NCBI GenBank assembly: GCA_025506515.1
Contig: CM046443.1
Location: 19,669,228-19,733,227, forward strand
Direction of reading: 5' to 3'
Origin: Flaveria trinervia
Lineage: Eukaryota; Streptophyta; Magnoliopsida; Asterales; Asteraceae
Length of the DNA: 64,000 nt
The notes under the pieces are model-generated. The model searched no databases. It was not told the DNA's origin and saw nothing but the letters and a program-made list of their open reading frames with translations. The stretch's first letter is position 1; every line of letters begins with the position of its first letter. Made by a program: the position numbers and the translations under genes. Shown piece after piece: positions 12,064-24,834 of this stretch.

Positions 12064-15000
12064 ATGACGAAGTTGAAGGCTGATTCTCCTCTTTGTCGTC
12101 GCATCGTCCTCTCTTTCCTCCACTTTCTCGACTCTGGTTCGTTCCCGATCATCTATCTATATATCTCTTCATCTACGCTGAATTACATTCTATCGCACTA
12201 CAATTCAGAACACTAATTCTAATTACTTCGATTCATAGCTCAGTTGCACTGTTGGATTTGCATTCAAATCACCGATCGTTATTATAGGTTTACTGTTTTT
12301 GTTGATTGATGATGTTATCTGCTGTGATTTCCTTTTAAGATCGCAATCTGGGAAATTAGGGTTTCTATTGCAGTTACGACCTATATGTTTTTTTCTTGAA
12401 TTGTATTGATTCAATGCCAGGTGGAAATTTTATTTTCTCATACATAGATTTCTTGGGGACTTGCCATCTGACATGTGGTTTATGATGCTTCTTTTGTAAA
12501 GAGCAGAGCATCTCAAAATTGTTTGTTTGCCATATTCATTCCATACACAGCACATATCGATGTACATTTTACCCATAGCAAGACATACCACTAGTACTAC
12601 AAAACCAATTTAACAAGTATGGGTAATCATCTAAGATCAAAAGAAATGGTGCTCTAGTGTCTATAAGTTACAAGGTTTGACTAGATGACTTATTACCAGA
12701 ATTGTCATCGCCTACGTCAATCCTGAGTATTGCATTCTCCGTGTTATCTTCAAAATGTACAATTTTATCTTCCATCTCTTTGCCATATTCATCGATCAAT
12801 ACAATTCCCTTGAGATGGTACCGTAGGAATAGGGTGGTGGTATGAGCAGCATCCTTTTAAGATGGATGTGGTGCATATGCATTTAATGACTAGTAGCATA
12901 AGTAGGCTCACATGCCCTGGAAGCTCTATTATGTGAAGTCATTATCTTTTAAACACAAACTTGGTAACATGTTCTTTGCCATTTTCATCTTCCATCTAAC
13001 GCACCAACTACACGTTACTTCCATCAATTTCTTGTTAAAGAATAGCTTTGTGGTGGTGGTTTCAATGCATGTGTATTTTACATACACCATGTCATCTGCT
13101 ATGTGCCAATTAGTTTCTCTTCTTGGTATAAAGTTGTTAAAAGGTGCTAAATTCAGTTAGTAGATGATGTAAGAAACTAAGATGATTGAGTGATATTTTG
13201 ATTCACACTTACATGTTAGACATTCCAAAATGCACACATTATTTACACCATGTGCACTACCTAACCTGAAGCGATGCTAGCATTAGTCTGCGCCTTAGGC
13301 CTATGCACACTTTTTAAACAGCCTATAACAAAGAACAGAAAATGCAGCTAGCATAATTAGACTACATTATTCTTTTTTTTAAGGTATTCTTTCTGAGCGC
13401 GTAAGATTTAATAACTTATATCTTTTTTTACTTTCTTTATTTAAAAGCACAAATCCTAATCCTAATAACAGAGAAACATCATCTATCCTATTATGCTGTG
13501 TTTATGGTTAATGAACTAAAGATCTTCTTAAACATGGACAATTTGATCTGGTGGGAGATATTTATGTCAACTTTTCGTTTGTTATTTAAGGAACTTAATG
13601 ATAGAAAGAATAGGCATGGCTTGTATCTTTATGATTTGATTCTATAACAGGTGTTTCTTGGAATTTTAACATTGGGTATCACATCCTTGCTAAGTAGAAA
13701 TTTTATTAATCTGAATGACTTTTTGGGCCCGAAACCACCCTCCATTGCAATGCTGGTTAAGATGGTGAGCTCCCAAACACTTTATGTTTATATTTTGATA
13801 TAAACATTTTAGCCCAAAGCAATTCCAAAACTTACATATATTCTGCTGTTTTTATACATAAATCAAAATCGTTGTAAATTGATAGTTCCACCAAACCTGT
13901 TTTACAGTTGAACCTAGTTCCGCGAGTGATGTTGAAAGTCTTGAAGTTGCTAAAGACTGCTTATCGGAAGCTTTCAAGATTGATTCTTCATCTACTTCTA
14001 GTGTGCCTAAATCTGATTCTCTGGTTCAGATTTTCACTTCACAAACAGGACAGAATAATGATATTAAATCAAATAAAATCAATGAGGAATCTCGTGCATC
14101 GTCCACAAATGATGCTCCTGGTAAGTCTTGTTTATCTTTTATATATATTTTTGTGATGACATGACAACTTTGGTTATTATTTTTTTTTAACAGACTTGCA
14201 AACATCTTATATATTTCTCTATTCTCAACTCTTGTTGTTAAAGTCTTAATTTTAAATTTCAATTTTCTTTTATTATACATTATAACCACTTTTATTGAAT
14301 GATGGTCTTCAAGATGATAAATCTAGGGTAAATATGATTGATATTATGGAGTGAGTACCTGCTATGTTTCGAAGTATAATAGATAAGTTTGTGGCTGAGA
14401 TGTAGAGCATATAAAGCAAAATACAACTCTGTCTAATTATACAATAATATCTAGTGTTGCACTTTTATGAATTGAATTGTCTTGTACTATGGAAATTGTC
14501 ACCCAGAGTGATCATTGCTATGCATCTTGCATGAGTTACAGGTGCATGTGAGGATGAACTTTTTGGTCAGTTTTTTGGTGCACTTGAAAAGGTTCATTAC
14601 TTTGGGACAACATCCAATGGAGATGATGAACAGGCACTTGATAGAGCTACACAGCTCTTCCACAATGCTTTGATGGTATTATGCCAATTTCAAAACTTTT
14701 ATCATTTTATTACCATGGTTGTAATGCTGGTATTTTGTAGAACCTGAATATCAATTGTTGTAACTCATAAGATATGTCATGATTTGCATATATATACAAT
14801 AACAGCTTCATTAATCTGTGTTTTAAGCGATGTCTCCTATATGAAGAAGTTTTGCATATTGAGTTTAATACTCTTAAATGATTAAAACTAAAAACAAAAA
14901 TTATAATGTCAAATTGAAATTATAATGAGGATTTGGTAATTTCTCGTGTTTTGGTTTTACACACCACCTATTACCGTTTTTCTTTTTGACCTTTTCAAAA

Positions 15001-17173
15001 CATATAATGTTATCTTTATCATACTAGTTTTGAAGTTGGAAGGTGGACTCGTTGTGTTTGAATTAGATGACTACTGTCAATGTATATCTGACCCATACAG
15101 ACAATCTATGACCCTTTTACTAAAAGGAATTTTTGGAAAACAGAAAAAGAATTTCATATCAAGATGTTTGGTTTAGTAAATTCATTATGCCTTAACTTTT
15201 ATCATAGTTGTTTAAAATTGCATTCAACATTCTTGATGGAGTTCTGACATGTTTGCTAAAATTATTATAACTCTTATGATAATAATAATAATAATAATAA
15301 GGCAAATTGAATTTTAATAATCAAAACAATGACCCTTGGCTGATAATGGTAATTTGACCAACGTCACTCCTAAATTTCATTATTGTCATAAAGAACAACC
15401 TCACTCACATAATCATTATATATTTACACTCAATGTACACTTGATTTTGCTTAAAAGGAAGGTACATTCTCCATTTTGTTCATAATCATCCTTGTGAGCA
15501 AAATCGAGTGGAAATCAAGTGTAAATCTATGATGATTATGTGAGTAGGATTGTCTGTAACAACGGAAGTGAAAGTTAGGAGTGTCATTGACCAAATGTTA
15601 ATTATGAATTATTATCACCCATCGAGTCATAGTTTGGATTATTAAAGTTAATTTGCCTAATAATAGTAGTATTAGTAATAATTATCATTATTATTATTTA
15701 CTTTGATGAACTCTATTTCTATGAAATACTGTTTTGTTTATATCTTTTGACGTGTACTCTATACTTCTTTGATTCAAGGAACTGAAAAAATCTGGACTTG
15801 AGGAAATTGATCTTAAAAACTTGGCTGATACCTTCAAATTACAAGGTAGTTTTTATTCAATACTTAATAACTTCTGATCATTATGTTTTGCATGTACATC
15901 TCGATACCATCCATATCTCAACTTGGATCTTACCATTTGTACATGCATTGAAAATTTTATATCAGTTTAAATTAGATCATTTAAAACATTAAATAAGATA
16001 GTTAAGAACGATAGTAAAAAATGGAAAAGAATTTTTAAATTAGTTACATGTATGCACTCTGTTTTCTTGTAGGTAACAAGGCTATGCAATCAAAGATGTA
16101 TTTGGATGCAATTGAGCTTTACACTGTTGCTATAGCACTTTGTGATGATAATGCTGTTTATTATTGTAACAGGTGACTTGTATACTTAAATTATTGGAGA
16201 CTTATAGTTTTTTTATTATTTATTTATGATTTTTTTTATCCTGTAAAAGTACAATTTTTATATATCTTATGGTGAATGGGTAATTTTCAGGGCAGCTGCC
16301 TACACCCAAAACAATCAGCATACAGAAGCAATCCATGACTGCCATAAAGCAATTGAAATCGACCCAAACTACAGCAAGGCTTACAGTCGTCTAGGGTTTA
16401 GCTATTATGCTCAAGGAAATTACAGGGACGCCATCGATAAAGGATTTAAAAAAGGTTTGTACATACAAGATAAACTATATCTGTTTGTTTCAAAGAATTA
16501 AACATTTTCATTAAAATGAACTTGTTGACACATCGGTGTTTTAATTCCGGTTTCATGCAGCTTTGCAGTTGGATCCCAATAATGAATCTGTAAAAGGAAA
16601 TATTCAGGTTAGTTCATCTTCGTGTTTAATATCATGCCTTTTTATGCATGATATTATTCACGCTTCTCGTATGAGTTTATTATTGCTTTTATGAACAAAA
16701 TGAGGCTTATTTCACTGTCAATGTGTAGGCGGCCGAGCAGAAACTCAGAGAAGGGCATCAAAGAGCTGAAAGTGGCCATGTAACAGAATTATAAGAATTA
16801 AATTACAATCAGATCATTATGAATATTTATCTTCTGTTTGTTTATGGTATACATTTCACAAAAATACCCTTTATAATTTGTTAACAGAGTTCAAGTTCCT
16901 GGAGTTATTCAAACGAGGGGTCATCAAGGAATGGGCCAATTCCGCCTTTTCCAGGGTTCCCGACCAATATGACTGGACCTATAGATTTGTCAAGCATGAT
17001 GGCAGACATTACTTCTGGAATGCAGGCGGTAACAACCCTAATGGTGGCCTGGAATAAGAGTAGGAGTCGACCCTGGAGATCACGTGCCAGAGGAGATTTT
17101 CGGGGCTTTAAGATCTGCACTTCAGATGTTTCAGGACCGTGATGGAACACAAGACAACTCTAATGGAAACTAA
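12064..17173 (+). CDS. SGTA: SGT/SGTA-type TPR co-chaperone, nine exons
   Basis: Exons: 12064-12136, 13908-14120, 14542-14675, 15779-15845, 16073-16172, 16291-16454, 16561-16607, 16729-16779, 16888-17173. All introns are GT-AG and the phases agree across exons 1-8. The product would be about 378 residues. Residues 1-60 match the SGTA homodimerisation domain (RRIVLSFLHFLDS). Residues 156-265 form three tetratricopeptide repeats, keeping the dicarboxylate-clamp residues (FKLQGNKAM, YCNRAAAY, SKAYSRLG). The tail is rich in Gly, Met, Ser and Pro, then IFGALRSALQMFQ. SGT proteins are cytosolic adaptors that pass tail-anchored and other hydrophobic proteins to the GET/BAG6 route and bind the EEVD tails of Hsp70/Hsp90. 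The last exon is one frame short by two bases: a base is missing near 17025 and another near 17054, after which the family C-terminus resumes and stops at 17171. Exon 9 is 286 nt; 288 would be in frame. The start is the first ATG before the dimerisation motif. Intron 3 carries a MITE. Confidence 0.88.
15301..15657. mobile_element. Foldback MITE in intron 3 of the TPR gene
   Basis: The left end GGCAAATTGAATTTTAATAA and the inverse of the right end (GGCAAATTAACTTTAATAA) match. The similarity continues almost to the middle: both arms hold 'gacactcct/cgtcactcct', 'tcacataatcat' and 'ttacacttgat/tgattttgct' blocks in the same order. The 357-bp element is therefore one long imperfect hairpin with arms of about 165 bp. 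Flanks are TAATAATAA on the left and TAATAATAG on the right, compatible with a 3-bp or a 9-bp duplication inside an ATA repeat, so the superfamily is unclear. Confidence 0.82.
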
Positions 17174-18130
17174 ACATCTGATGTTTGTTTGCTATGAACC
17201 TAGGTTTTATTGTTCAAAATCGTTTCTTGAAAGGATGCGTTGAAATTTTGGTAACTGTTGCGTATGGGTGAACCGTTACATGACCAGTTTAGTTTATACA
17301 GTTAGATATAAGTTTCAGACCGTAGGTGAACCGTTCAATGGTTTTCGCAAATTTTAGGCAGGGAATTGAATGTACAAATCTTAAATTGGTTGAACCAGCT
17401 GATTTACTCTGGTGTGAATGGTCAGTTGGTCTTAACAGTTTATGTACACTCATACAGCTAATTTGGTTGTGTTATGCTTGTATATGATGCTCTGATTCCT
17501 ACTAATCCAGAATATCTCCGAAAGGAATATTGAAAATTCGAGTAGGTGAAGTAGAAGCAGCTATTATCGAAGTAATAGTAAGAAAACATAAATGATGTCT
17601 TAGAGCAGTCAGATCGAAATTGGTAAATTGCCCCTCATCCTTGTATTTTATGGTAAAATTTAATTAAATATCTAAATTACTCTTTCAACTCATTCCTTAA
17701 ATTACTCCTTATCCTCATGTTTTGCCAATTAGATTTGAGATAGATACTGTAATTAGTAACTATACCAATCCGCTGTACATACCATAAACCAACCACCCGA
17801 CCCTTCCCCGCTTATCTCCCACCCCTTCCCGTTGTTGTTTCTTCTTCATCCGCAAGAAGGTGTTCTTCCACAGACACCACTTTTTTCTTTATTAATTTCT
17901 CTCAACAATTTACTTCAATCTTCCCAACTGCGGATCAAGAAACCCCCACCTCGTTGTTATAACGACTTTGATTTTGCGTGCGTGTGTGTGGTGGGGTGGG
18001 GGGGGGGGTTGGATTTAAACTTCTTTCAATGTGGTCTCTAATGTTAGTGATGCTAAAATTGTATTCTTGTTGCGGACAACGATGTAAACCTATGACAATT
18101 TGATTTAATTAATGGAACTAATGGAATGTC
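17174..18130. other. 3' flank of the TPR gene and intergenic DNA
   Basis: The 3' untranslated region should begin at 17174. From about 17760 the sequence becomes pyrimidine-rich ('cccgacccttccccgc', 'tgttgtttcttcttcatccg'), like a plant 5' leader, but no supported gene follows. A run of 11 G occurs at 17998-18008. The interval ends where the second hAT-like element starts. Confidence 0.4.
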
Positions 18131-19103
18131 CAGGGGCGAACCTATAGGGGTGATGAGTAGCCCCCGTTACCTCTCAACTTTAACGTGTAGTGTTAAAAAA
18201 TTATGTTTTTATGTAGAAAAATTACCGTTTTAAGTTACCCCTGGAAAAATTTTAAAATTCAAAACTTTATAGAAAATTTTAAATTTTATAAATATTAGTC
18301 TAATATTTTATAAAAAATATTACCTTTTTAAAAACATTATGAAACCCAATTATCCAATTAACATTAAAAGCCTAATTTATTATAAAACACAATTAATTTT
18401 TAAAAGCCCAATTTATTATAAAACCCAATTTATTATTGTTGCTTCCCTTCCCTGCTCCATGCGACCTTCCGCTAAGTGTTGGCTACTGCGTGCCTGTGAT
18501 CGTGATCGCCACCCTGCTGCTGCCGCGTTGTGCTACAACGCTACTCGGTCCTCGCTGCTAGTCCGGACTTTGTTGCTTGTTGCCGCCACTTCTGGCTGTT
18601 GCTGCTCTTGTGCTCTCCTCTCTTCGGTGCTTGATTGTTTGAACTTTGAAGAGTTGAAGCCTTGAATCCTTAAATGTATTCTTTCTACTTCTAGATTTTA
18701 CAATAGAAGATTGATGAATTGTTATTTGATTTAATTTTTAGGTTTTATTAACAATTATGGATTTGTATTGAAACTAGGGATTTGTATTGAAATTAGGGAT
18801 TTGAATTGTGTTATATGAACTAAAGATTAGGGATTATGAATTTAAATTGTGTTATTTGTAATTCCAATTTGTAATCTTATTATGTTATTTGAAATCGAAT
18901 TAGGGGTTTGGAAGATGAAATAACAAGTTATTATAGGAATTTTTTTTAAATTTCAAGAGCAAGATATTCGTTCTAATAATGATGATAATATTAGATCAAC
19001 AACTCCTTTGAGTTCAATCCCTCGGTTTCAATTTCTTCGGGTTCAATTCCTTCGATCCTAAATGCATTTGATTTGAATGATCTTTTTTCGGACCCCTTTA
19101 ATA

Positions 19104-20252
19104 GTCAAACAACCAACTGGGTTTGCAGATCCTGATCATCCTGATTATGTATGCAAGCTTGATAAGGCTTTTTATGGATTGCACCAAGCACCAAGGAAGT
19201 GGTATGAGACCCTATCACGGTATCTTCATCAGCATGGCTACAAGAGGGGTACTATTGATGCAACTCTCTTCATCAAAAACTAGAAATGACATTATGCTAG
19301 TTCAAGTATATGTGGATGACATTATCTTTAGGTCAACTAATTCAAAGCACTGCAAAGACTTTAAAAAGCTGATGAAAGACATGTTTGAAATGAGTGTCAT
19401 GGGGGGACTCATTTTTTTCTAGGAATTCAAGTGAAGCAAATTGATATGGCATCGTCATAAGTCATTCAAAGTATGTTTAAGACATACTTAAAAGGTTCAA
19501 CATGACTGGTTGTAAGGTTGCTAAGACACCCATAGCCAGAAACCACTCCCTTGTACCTGATCTTGAGAGGGAGTGTGTTGATGAGCATCTCTTAAGGGTA
19601 ATGATTGGGTCTCTTATGTACCTCATAGCTAGCAGGCCTGATATCATGTTTGCTACATGTATTTGTGCAAGATATCAAGCCAACCCCAGGATGTCACACC
19701 TAATCACTGTCAAAAGAATTCTAAGATATCTCAAAGGTGCTCTATCCCTTAGCCTTTGGTATCCAAAGAACGCTGACTTCAATCTGTATGCCTATACAGA
19801 TAGTGACTATGGTGGCTACAACATGACTACAAAGTCTACATTAAGGGGATGTCAATTTCTTGGTGGAAGGATAGTCTTTTGGCAATATAAGAAACAATCC
19901 TATGTATCTGCATCAACTGTTGAGGCTGAATACAATGCTATTGCAAGCTGTTATGCTTAAGTGCTTTGTATTCAAAATCAGATGTTGGACTATGGATTCA
20001 ACTTCAAGGAGACTCCCATCTACATAGACAACAACAATGCTATCTCAATCACAAAAAATCTTATGCGGCACTCAAGGACAAAGCATATCAATAGCATGTA
20101 TCATTTGATTAGAGATAACTTTGAAAAATGATTAATCAAACTAGTCAAGGTTAACACAAATAAACAATATGCTGATTTGTTCACCAAAGCTTTTGATGAA
20201 CACAGATTCAAATATCTTGTATCAGCTAGTGGGATGATTAACTTTAAGTAGC
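19104..20252 (+). pseudogene. Copia pol: reverse transcriptase C-terminus and RNase H
   Basis: The frame reads in from the middle of a Ty1/copia reverse transcriptase: VCKLDKAFYGLHQAPRKWYE, then the catalytic YVDD box (VQVYVDDIIF) at about 19300. Next come the connection region (MIGSLMYLIASRPDIMFATC) and RNase H blocks (YTDSDYGG, STVEAEYNAIASC, YIDNNNAISITKN, HSRTKHI). Gag, protease, integrase and the first part of the polymerase are missing, so the element is 5'-truncated at about 19104, where it abuts hAT sequence. Frameshifts or stops occur at about 19282, 19460, 19960 and 20131. YGLHQAPR and the following env-like region suggest the Sirevirus (Maximus/SIRE) lineage. It cannot make an active enzyme. 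Confidence 0.9.
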
Positions 20253-20259
20253 TTTTCTT

Positions 20260-20985
20260 AAAACTTAATCATATTATTTCTAAAACCTGTATGTCCTAAG
20301 TTGTCTATTTTATCACCTTCATAAGCTTTTGTTTTCTTTGGGAGTAAAATCTTTTTAAAAGACATTCCTTGGATTTTTGAAAATTTTGATCTCTTTATCC
20401 TTCGGAAGATTTAAAATTACCTTTGGAAGGAACTTATGACTTAGCAAACAAATATTACTTAAGTAGTTTTACCTTCGGAAAAAATTTCTGAAATACCTTC
20501 CGAAGCTTAAAATCAACTTAATACTTATATGTTTTATAAGAACAAATTTTCTTCTGAAAGCAATTTCCCTTTAGAAGTTTTTATTCTTCATAGAATAAAT
20601 ACTCTAAGTTCTAATCTTTTCCAAAGCAAAATTATCAAAAATCTTTGAAATATCTTTCGAAGTCAATTTGCCTTTGAAAGCTTTTCTTCAAGAACTTCCG
20701 AAGCAAAATAACCTTTGGAAGATTTCTTGATTTTCAAAAAGCTACTTTTGGGGCAAAAGAAAACTAATTTTTGGGCAAAAGAAAACTAATTTTTCAGAGG
20801 TGAGACCGACTTCTGGATTTCAAAGTTTATCATCTTTCATTAACTTTGTCTCAGATCCTTTTTACATATAAATCCAACAGTTTCCCCCCTCTTTCACTAT
20901 CTTCTTTATTTGCACTATTTCTCTAACCTAAATTCTCCCAAACCGCTTTTGTTCTTTATCTTCATTCACCCTTAAGCTTCTTAAA
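20260..20985 (+). repeat. Spacer between pol and env-like frame with CTTCCGAAG-type words
   Basis: This non-coding spacer has at least ten variants of the palindromic word CTTCCGAAG (for example 'cttcggaag', 'cttccgaag', 'ctttggaag'). The same word is found in the LTRs of this family. The end (about 20880-20980) is pyrimidine-rich and leads into the ATG of the env-like frame at 20986. Confidence 0.6.
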
Positions 20986-23900
20986 ATGGCAAATCTAAAT
21001 CTTCGAAACAACCTTGATTTCTCTATGCAACTTCACATGCAACACAACCAGGTTGCTCTGTTGAACTCTAAGAAAGATGATAGTTTCTTAGAGGTTTGCC
21101 TATTTCTGGCACTGTCAAACTACTTCACCTCCCTTACCATTGATCCTACTCTTTATGAGGATCACTTGCTTGAATTTTGGAAGACCTGCCAAGAGGTCAT
21201 TATGGATGGGGAGAAGGCACTATCTGTCACAGTGCAGGGGAGGACAATCTTTATCACTCCGACTATCATCAACAATCATCTTCAGCTGGATGATGAAGAA
21301 GGTGAGTTGTTCTTCCCAAAGGAGGCTGTCAATCATTCCTTTGAGCAGATGGGCTATGAGAGAGGGTTCTCTTTAAAGACATTCAAGAAAGGGAATGTCT
21401 CATCCCAGTGGACATTCCTGCTTCATGTGGTTATCCATAACTTGTCCAACAAGCATGGGGGTGGACTAGATTCTTGAGGATCTCTCCTTCATAGTATATG
21501 GAATGGTTCAGGGGGTCAAGTTCAGTTACTTTCAATTTGTTTATACAAATTTACTTACTAACTTGGACTCCTTAGAGTATTACATATTTCCTAGATATGT
21601 TCAATACATTCTCAACTGTGAACTGGGCTCACATTTGAGGGAAACATGTAATATTCTTAAATTGGGATAGATAAAGCCCAACATCTTTAAAATCTTAAAG
21701 AAACCAACTGTTGGCTTCTCACAGATAGAAACAGCCATTGTCCTAAAAATGTTAGTGCTCATTGCTCAAGGTGACAACCTAGCAACACAAGCTAGTATTG
21801 AACCCACACCTTCCACCTCCCAACCACCAAAAAGGCCTCCAATCACCCTCACCTACAAAAGAAAATCCAAACAAAACCCTGCTCAAGCTATTGACTTTGT
21901 GTAGGCCCCATACACTCACCCATACAAGAGGAAGTGGATACTAGAGCTCCCACTTCTCTTGAGGAGCAAACCACTCCTATCTTTTCGAGAATCAGTGCTG
22001 AGGTTTCTCATGCTCAGCCTGATGAGCTCACAAGCCCAACTGCCTGAAGCCTTCACTTTGAGTCTCAACACTTAGGTGAACAACCTTCAGGGGACAGTTA
22101 CCATCCCTAGCCTCTAGACTTAAACCACCCAATTCTCAACCTTGACTTCTATACTGATGAAGATTTAGGTTTTAGTAAGTACCATGAGTCTCTCTACTCC
22201 TCCCCTACTCAAATAAATTAAGATGAGTGCTCATGAGTCACCTATGTCTAGCCCACATCAATCACCTGTTAGTGAGGTGGATACTTCTGAACCTGTTCAG
22301 AATATCCATATGGAAGAGGCTCTCACTTCAGCAAGTAATTACATCATTTAGACCTCAACCATGGCAACTCAGCCCATTGACACTTCAATTGAAGTTGTCA
22401 TTGATCAGAGGAAAACCAACAGCCAAGAACTTCATGCTGGTGGTGAGAGAGAGGACTTTGGTCCAATTCTCTCATCCCCCATGATTCTTCTAATGAAGAT
22501 GAGGGGAATCTGAGGCTAAAGGTGCAAAAACTGTCAAAAACATGCACCTACCTAATCTCCAAGGTTAGTCATCTTGAATCTTAGGTGACTACCTTGCAAA
22601 ACAAGGTCAATGATCAGCAATTTGAGATATCTTATCTTAAGGAAAAACTAGCTGGGAGACCTTTAAGAAGAGCTCAACTAGAAACACAAAAACTTGTGAA
22701 TGTGATTGATCTAACCTCTAGCTCACCTATGCAAGTGGGTGATGCTACCAAAAAAGGGGAGAAAGTCATCACAGACACAGAACCTGGGAGTTTTTCATAG
22801 AGCATGGACATTGAGGACTCATCATCCTCACTTGCAATTGTCCATACTTAGCAAATTCCTCAAGTTCATGATGATATGGACTCTATAGATTCCTTCATTC
22901 AGAGTCTTTTTAAGGAAGGTATACCAAGGGCAGTGTCATCTCCACCTTAAGGAACTTCCAACTACATCATAAGGTGGATGTATGGTGCAAACAAAAGAGC
23001 CCTGATTCTTCAAAGAGTTCAAGGGCAGCAAGAAGTCTTTAATTCAGACCTTGAACTACTATGAAGGTCTTGACTTGATCAATATGCCACTTGTCAATCC
23101 AAGCCAATCTAGACAGGTTGATAGGCTGGCACAAAGGATTCAGGACAGAATTACCGAAGAGTTCAGTCTAAGAAGGAGACAAAGGCAATTAGGTAATACT
23201 ATTGGTCAACTAGATGTTAAGGAAGACTTTAAGATTGGCTTCGAAGGGGAAACCTTGACTGAAGGCCCAGTGGTAGAACCTGAGAGCCCTGTCACACCTA
23301 CAACTACTTCAGCAATTCATTCCCTCAATGAAGCACCTACTGGTGAAGGTGTATCACAACCTCTCTCTGGCCAGATCTTGGAGGCTACACCAAGCAATAA
23401 AAGCCAAAGCTCTCTCCATTGTGAGTGACAAAGGGAAAAAGAAAATGACTTTTGAGGAGATTAAGGATGAGGAGAAGAGAGGAAGAGGAAGCTAAGGGGA
23501 GAAAGTTCCTCTAGGTTTGCAGGATTCATGGAAGCAACAATCAGGGTTGCCCCTAGACCAAACACTTAAGATGATGAGTTAAGTGTAGTCAGGATTACTT
23601 ACCTGCAAACCAGGAACTATGACATTGATGAGATTATGTCTCTCCCTTTAGAGGAGCTTAATGAACTGGCTGACATGGAATTGTCAAGAGAGAGGAGGAG
23701 GTAGTGGATGCAAAGTTACTTCTCTAAATCAAAGAGGAGAAGAGACAAAAGAGATTCTACAAGCATATTCCCGCTCTCTCCCCAGTTCAAGAAAATCTTG
23801 CATAAGAGGTTATGGCTCCATAATAACCTCAGGTAGACAAAGAGACTGATAGGATTAATATGATCAACTTCCCGAGTGCCATAGGCCTATACCAGGCATC

Positions 23901-24790
23901 CACACTTCTTTCCTTGTCCTTTGAGTACATAGAGTTTGAGTATTTCAAACAGCTTGAGCTTGAAGTACTTAAAGAACAAAAAGAAACTAAGAGAAAGATA
24001 AGGAAAGATGCTGCAAGGTCAAGAACCATCATCCAAAAGAGCATGAAGAAGTCTGCTAACAGACAAAGGATGATGAGCTTCTTGAAGCTGTATGGATACT
24101 CCGGAAGGAGACTTGGCCTTATGTCTTTATTTACAATGGATGAGCACATCAGAGTAATCAAGCAAAAGATCAAAAGAGGAGAGCTACTTGACTTACACTC
24201 CCCTCCAAGTGAAGTTCTTCTTGAATGGAGGTTAAGGTTGAACAACCTGAGACAACACAACCTAAACCTTTTGCTGAGCCTTAGCAAGCTTCATATTCTT
24301 ATCCACAGTCGGGTCAAACTCCCTCTCCTTCTGAACCTGTGAGGGAGGAACACCCAACTGAGCAAGACAAGACTGATCAATAAGGTGTTGCAGACCAGTC
24401 TTCTTAGTTAAAGCCATAAAAGAAGAGAAAGAGAATGGCTTCTAGACCACATAAAAAGAAGAAGAAAAGTCTAAACCATCCACTTCCATACCTCGAGGTG
24501 AGTCAGATCAACCTGAGGAAATGCATGAAGAGGCAGCCCAATCAACTCCAATTCAAGTGGCTCCTCTTGCTTTTGAGAGACTCATCTTATCTTGGACCTT
24601 CACAACTAACCCAGAAAGATGGCATGTGATCAGATATCAAGGTGGTGTGAATGAATATACATGGCAAGATTTATTCAACCTACCTCTGCATGATCTCTTT
24701 AAAATAAGAAGATACTATGAAAGTTTGAGTGATCCTGACCATCTAATGAAGAAGGGCATGGTTATCATCATGATGAGGACTGTCAACTAA
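20986..24790 (+). pseudogene. Env-like third frame of a Sirevirus-type copia element, decayed
   Basis: An extra gene region lies downstream of pol and upstream of the 3' LTR, as in Sireviruses. The first intact part (20986-21477) encodes 163 residues, with LYEDHLLEFWKTCQEV followed by a TVQGRTIFITPTIINNHLQL segment. The same FW...V-G...I-T...I...L-L pattern recurs in the gene at 54080. Further frames (22585-22800 with a coiled-coil-like stretch, 23051-23428, 23860-24342, 24521-24790) are the later parts, rich in Ser, Pro, Glu and Lys. Stops interrupt them, many of them TAG or TAA where Gln would fit. The late part keeps charged helical segments (EQKETKRKIRKDAARSR). Its function is unknown; whether such frames make an envelope protein has not been shown. 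Confidence 0.72.
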
Positions 24791-24824
24791 TGAAGATCTT
24801 CAAATGTTTTGGTAGCATCAGCCT

Positions 24825-24834
24825 AAGGGGAGTT
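24825..24834 (+). other. Polypurine tract of the copia element
   Basis: The sequence AAGGGGAGTT ends exactly at the TG that opens the 3' LTR. Polypurine tracts prime plus-strand synthesis in LTR retrotransposons. This one fixes the 5' end of the LTR at 24835. Confidence 0.8.

Noticed and set aside
14946..15176. 76-codon frame in the TPR gene
   Set aside because: It lies wholly within intron 3, between exons with matching phases, and has no similarity to the TPR protein.
18339..18665. 108-codon frame with Cys/Leu-rich tail
   Set aside because: It lies inside the hAT-like element, shows no domain and has a composition set by GCTGCTGC-like repeats.
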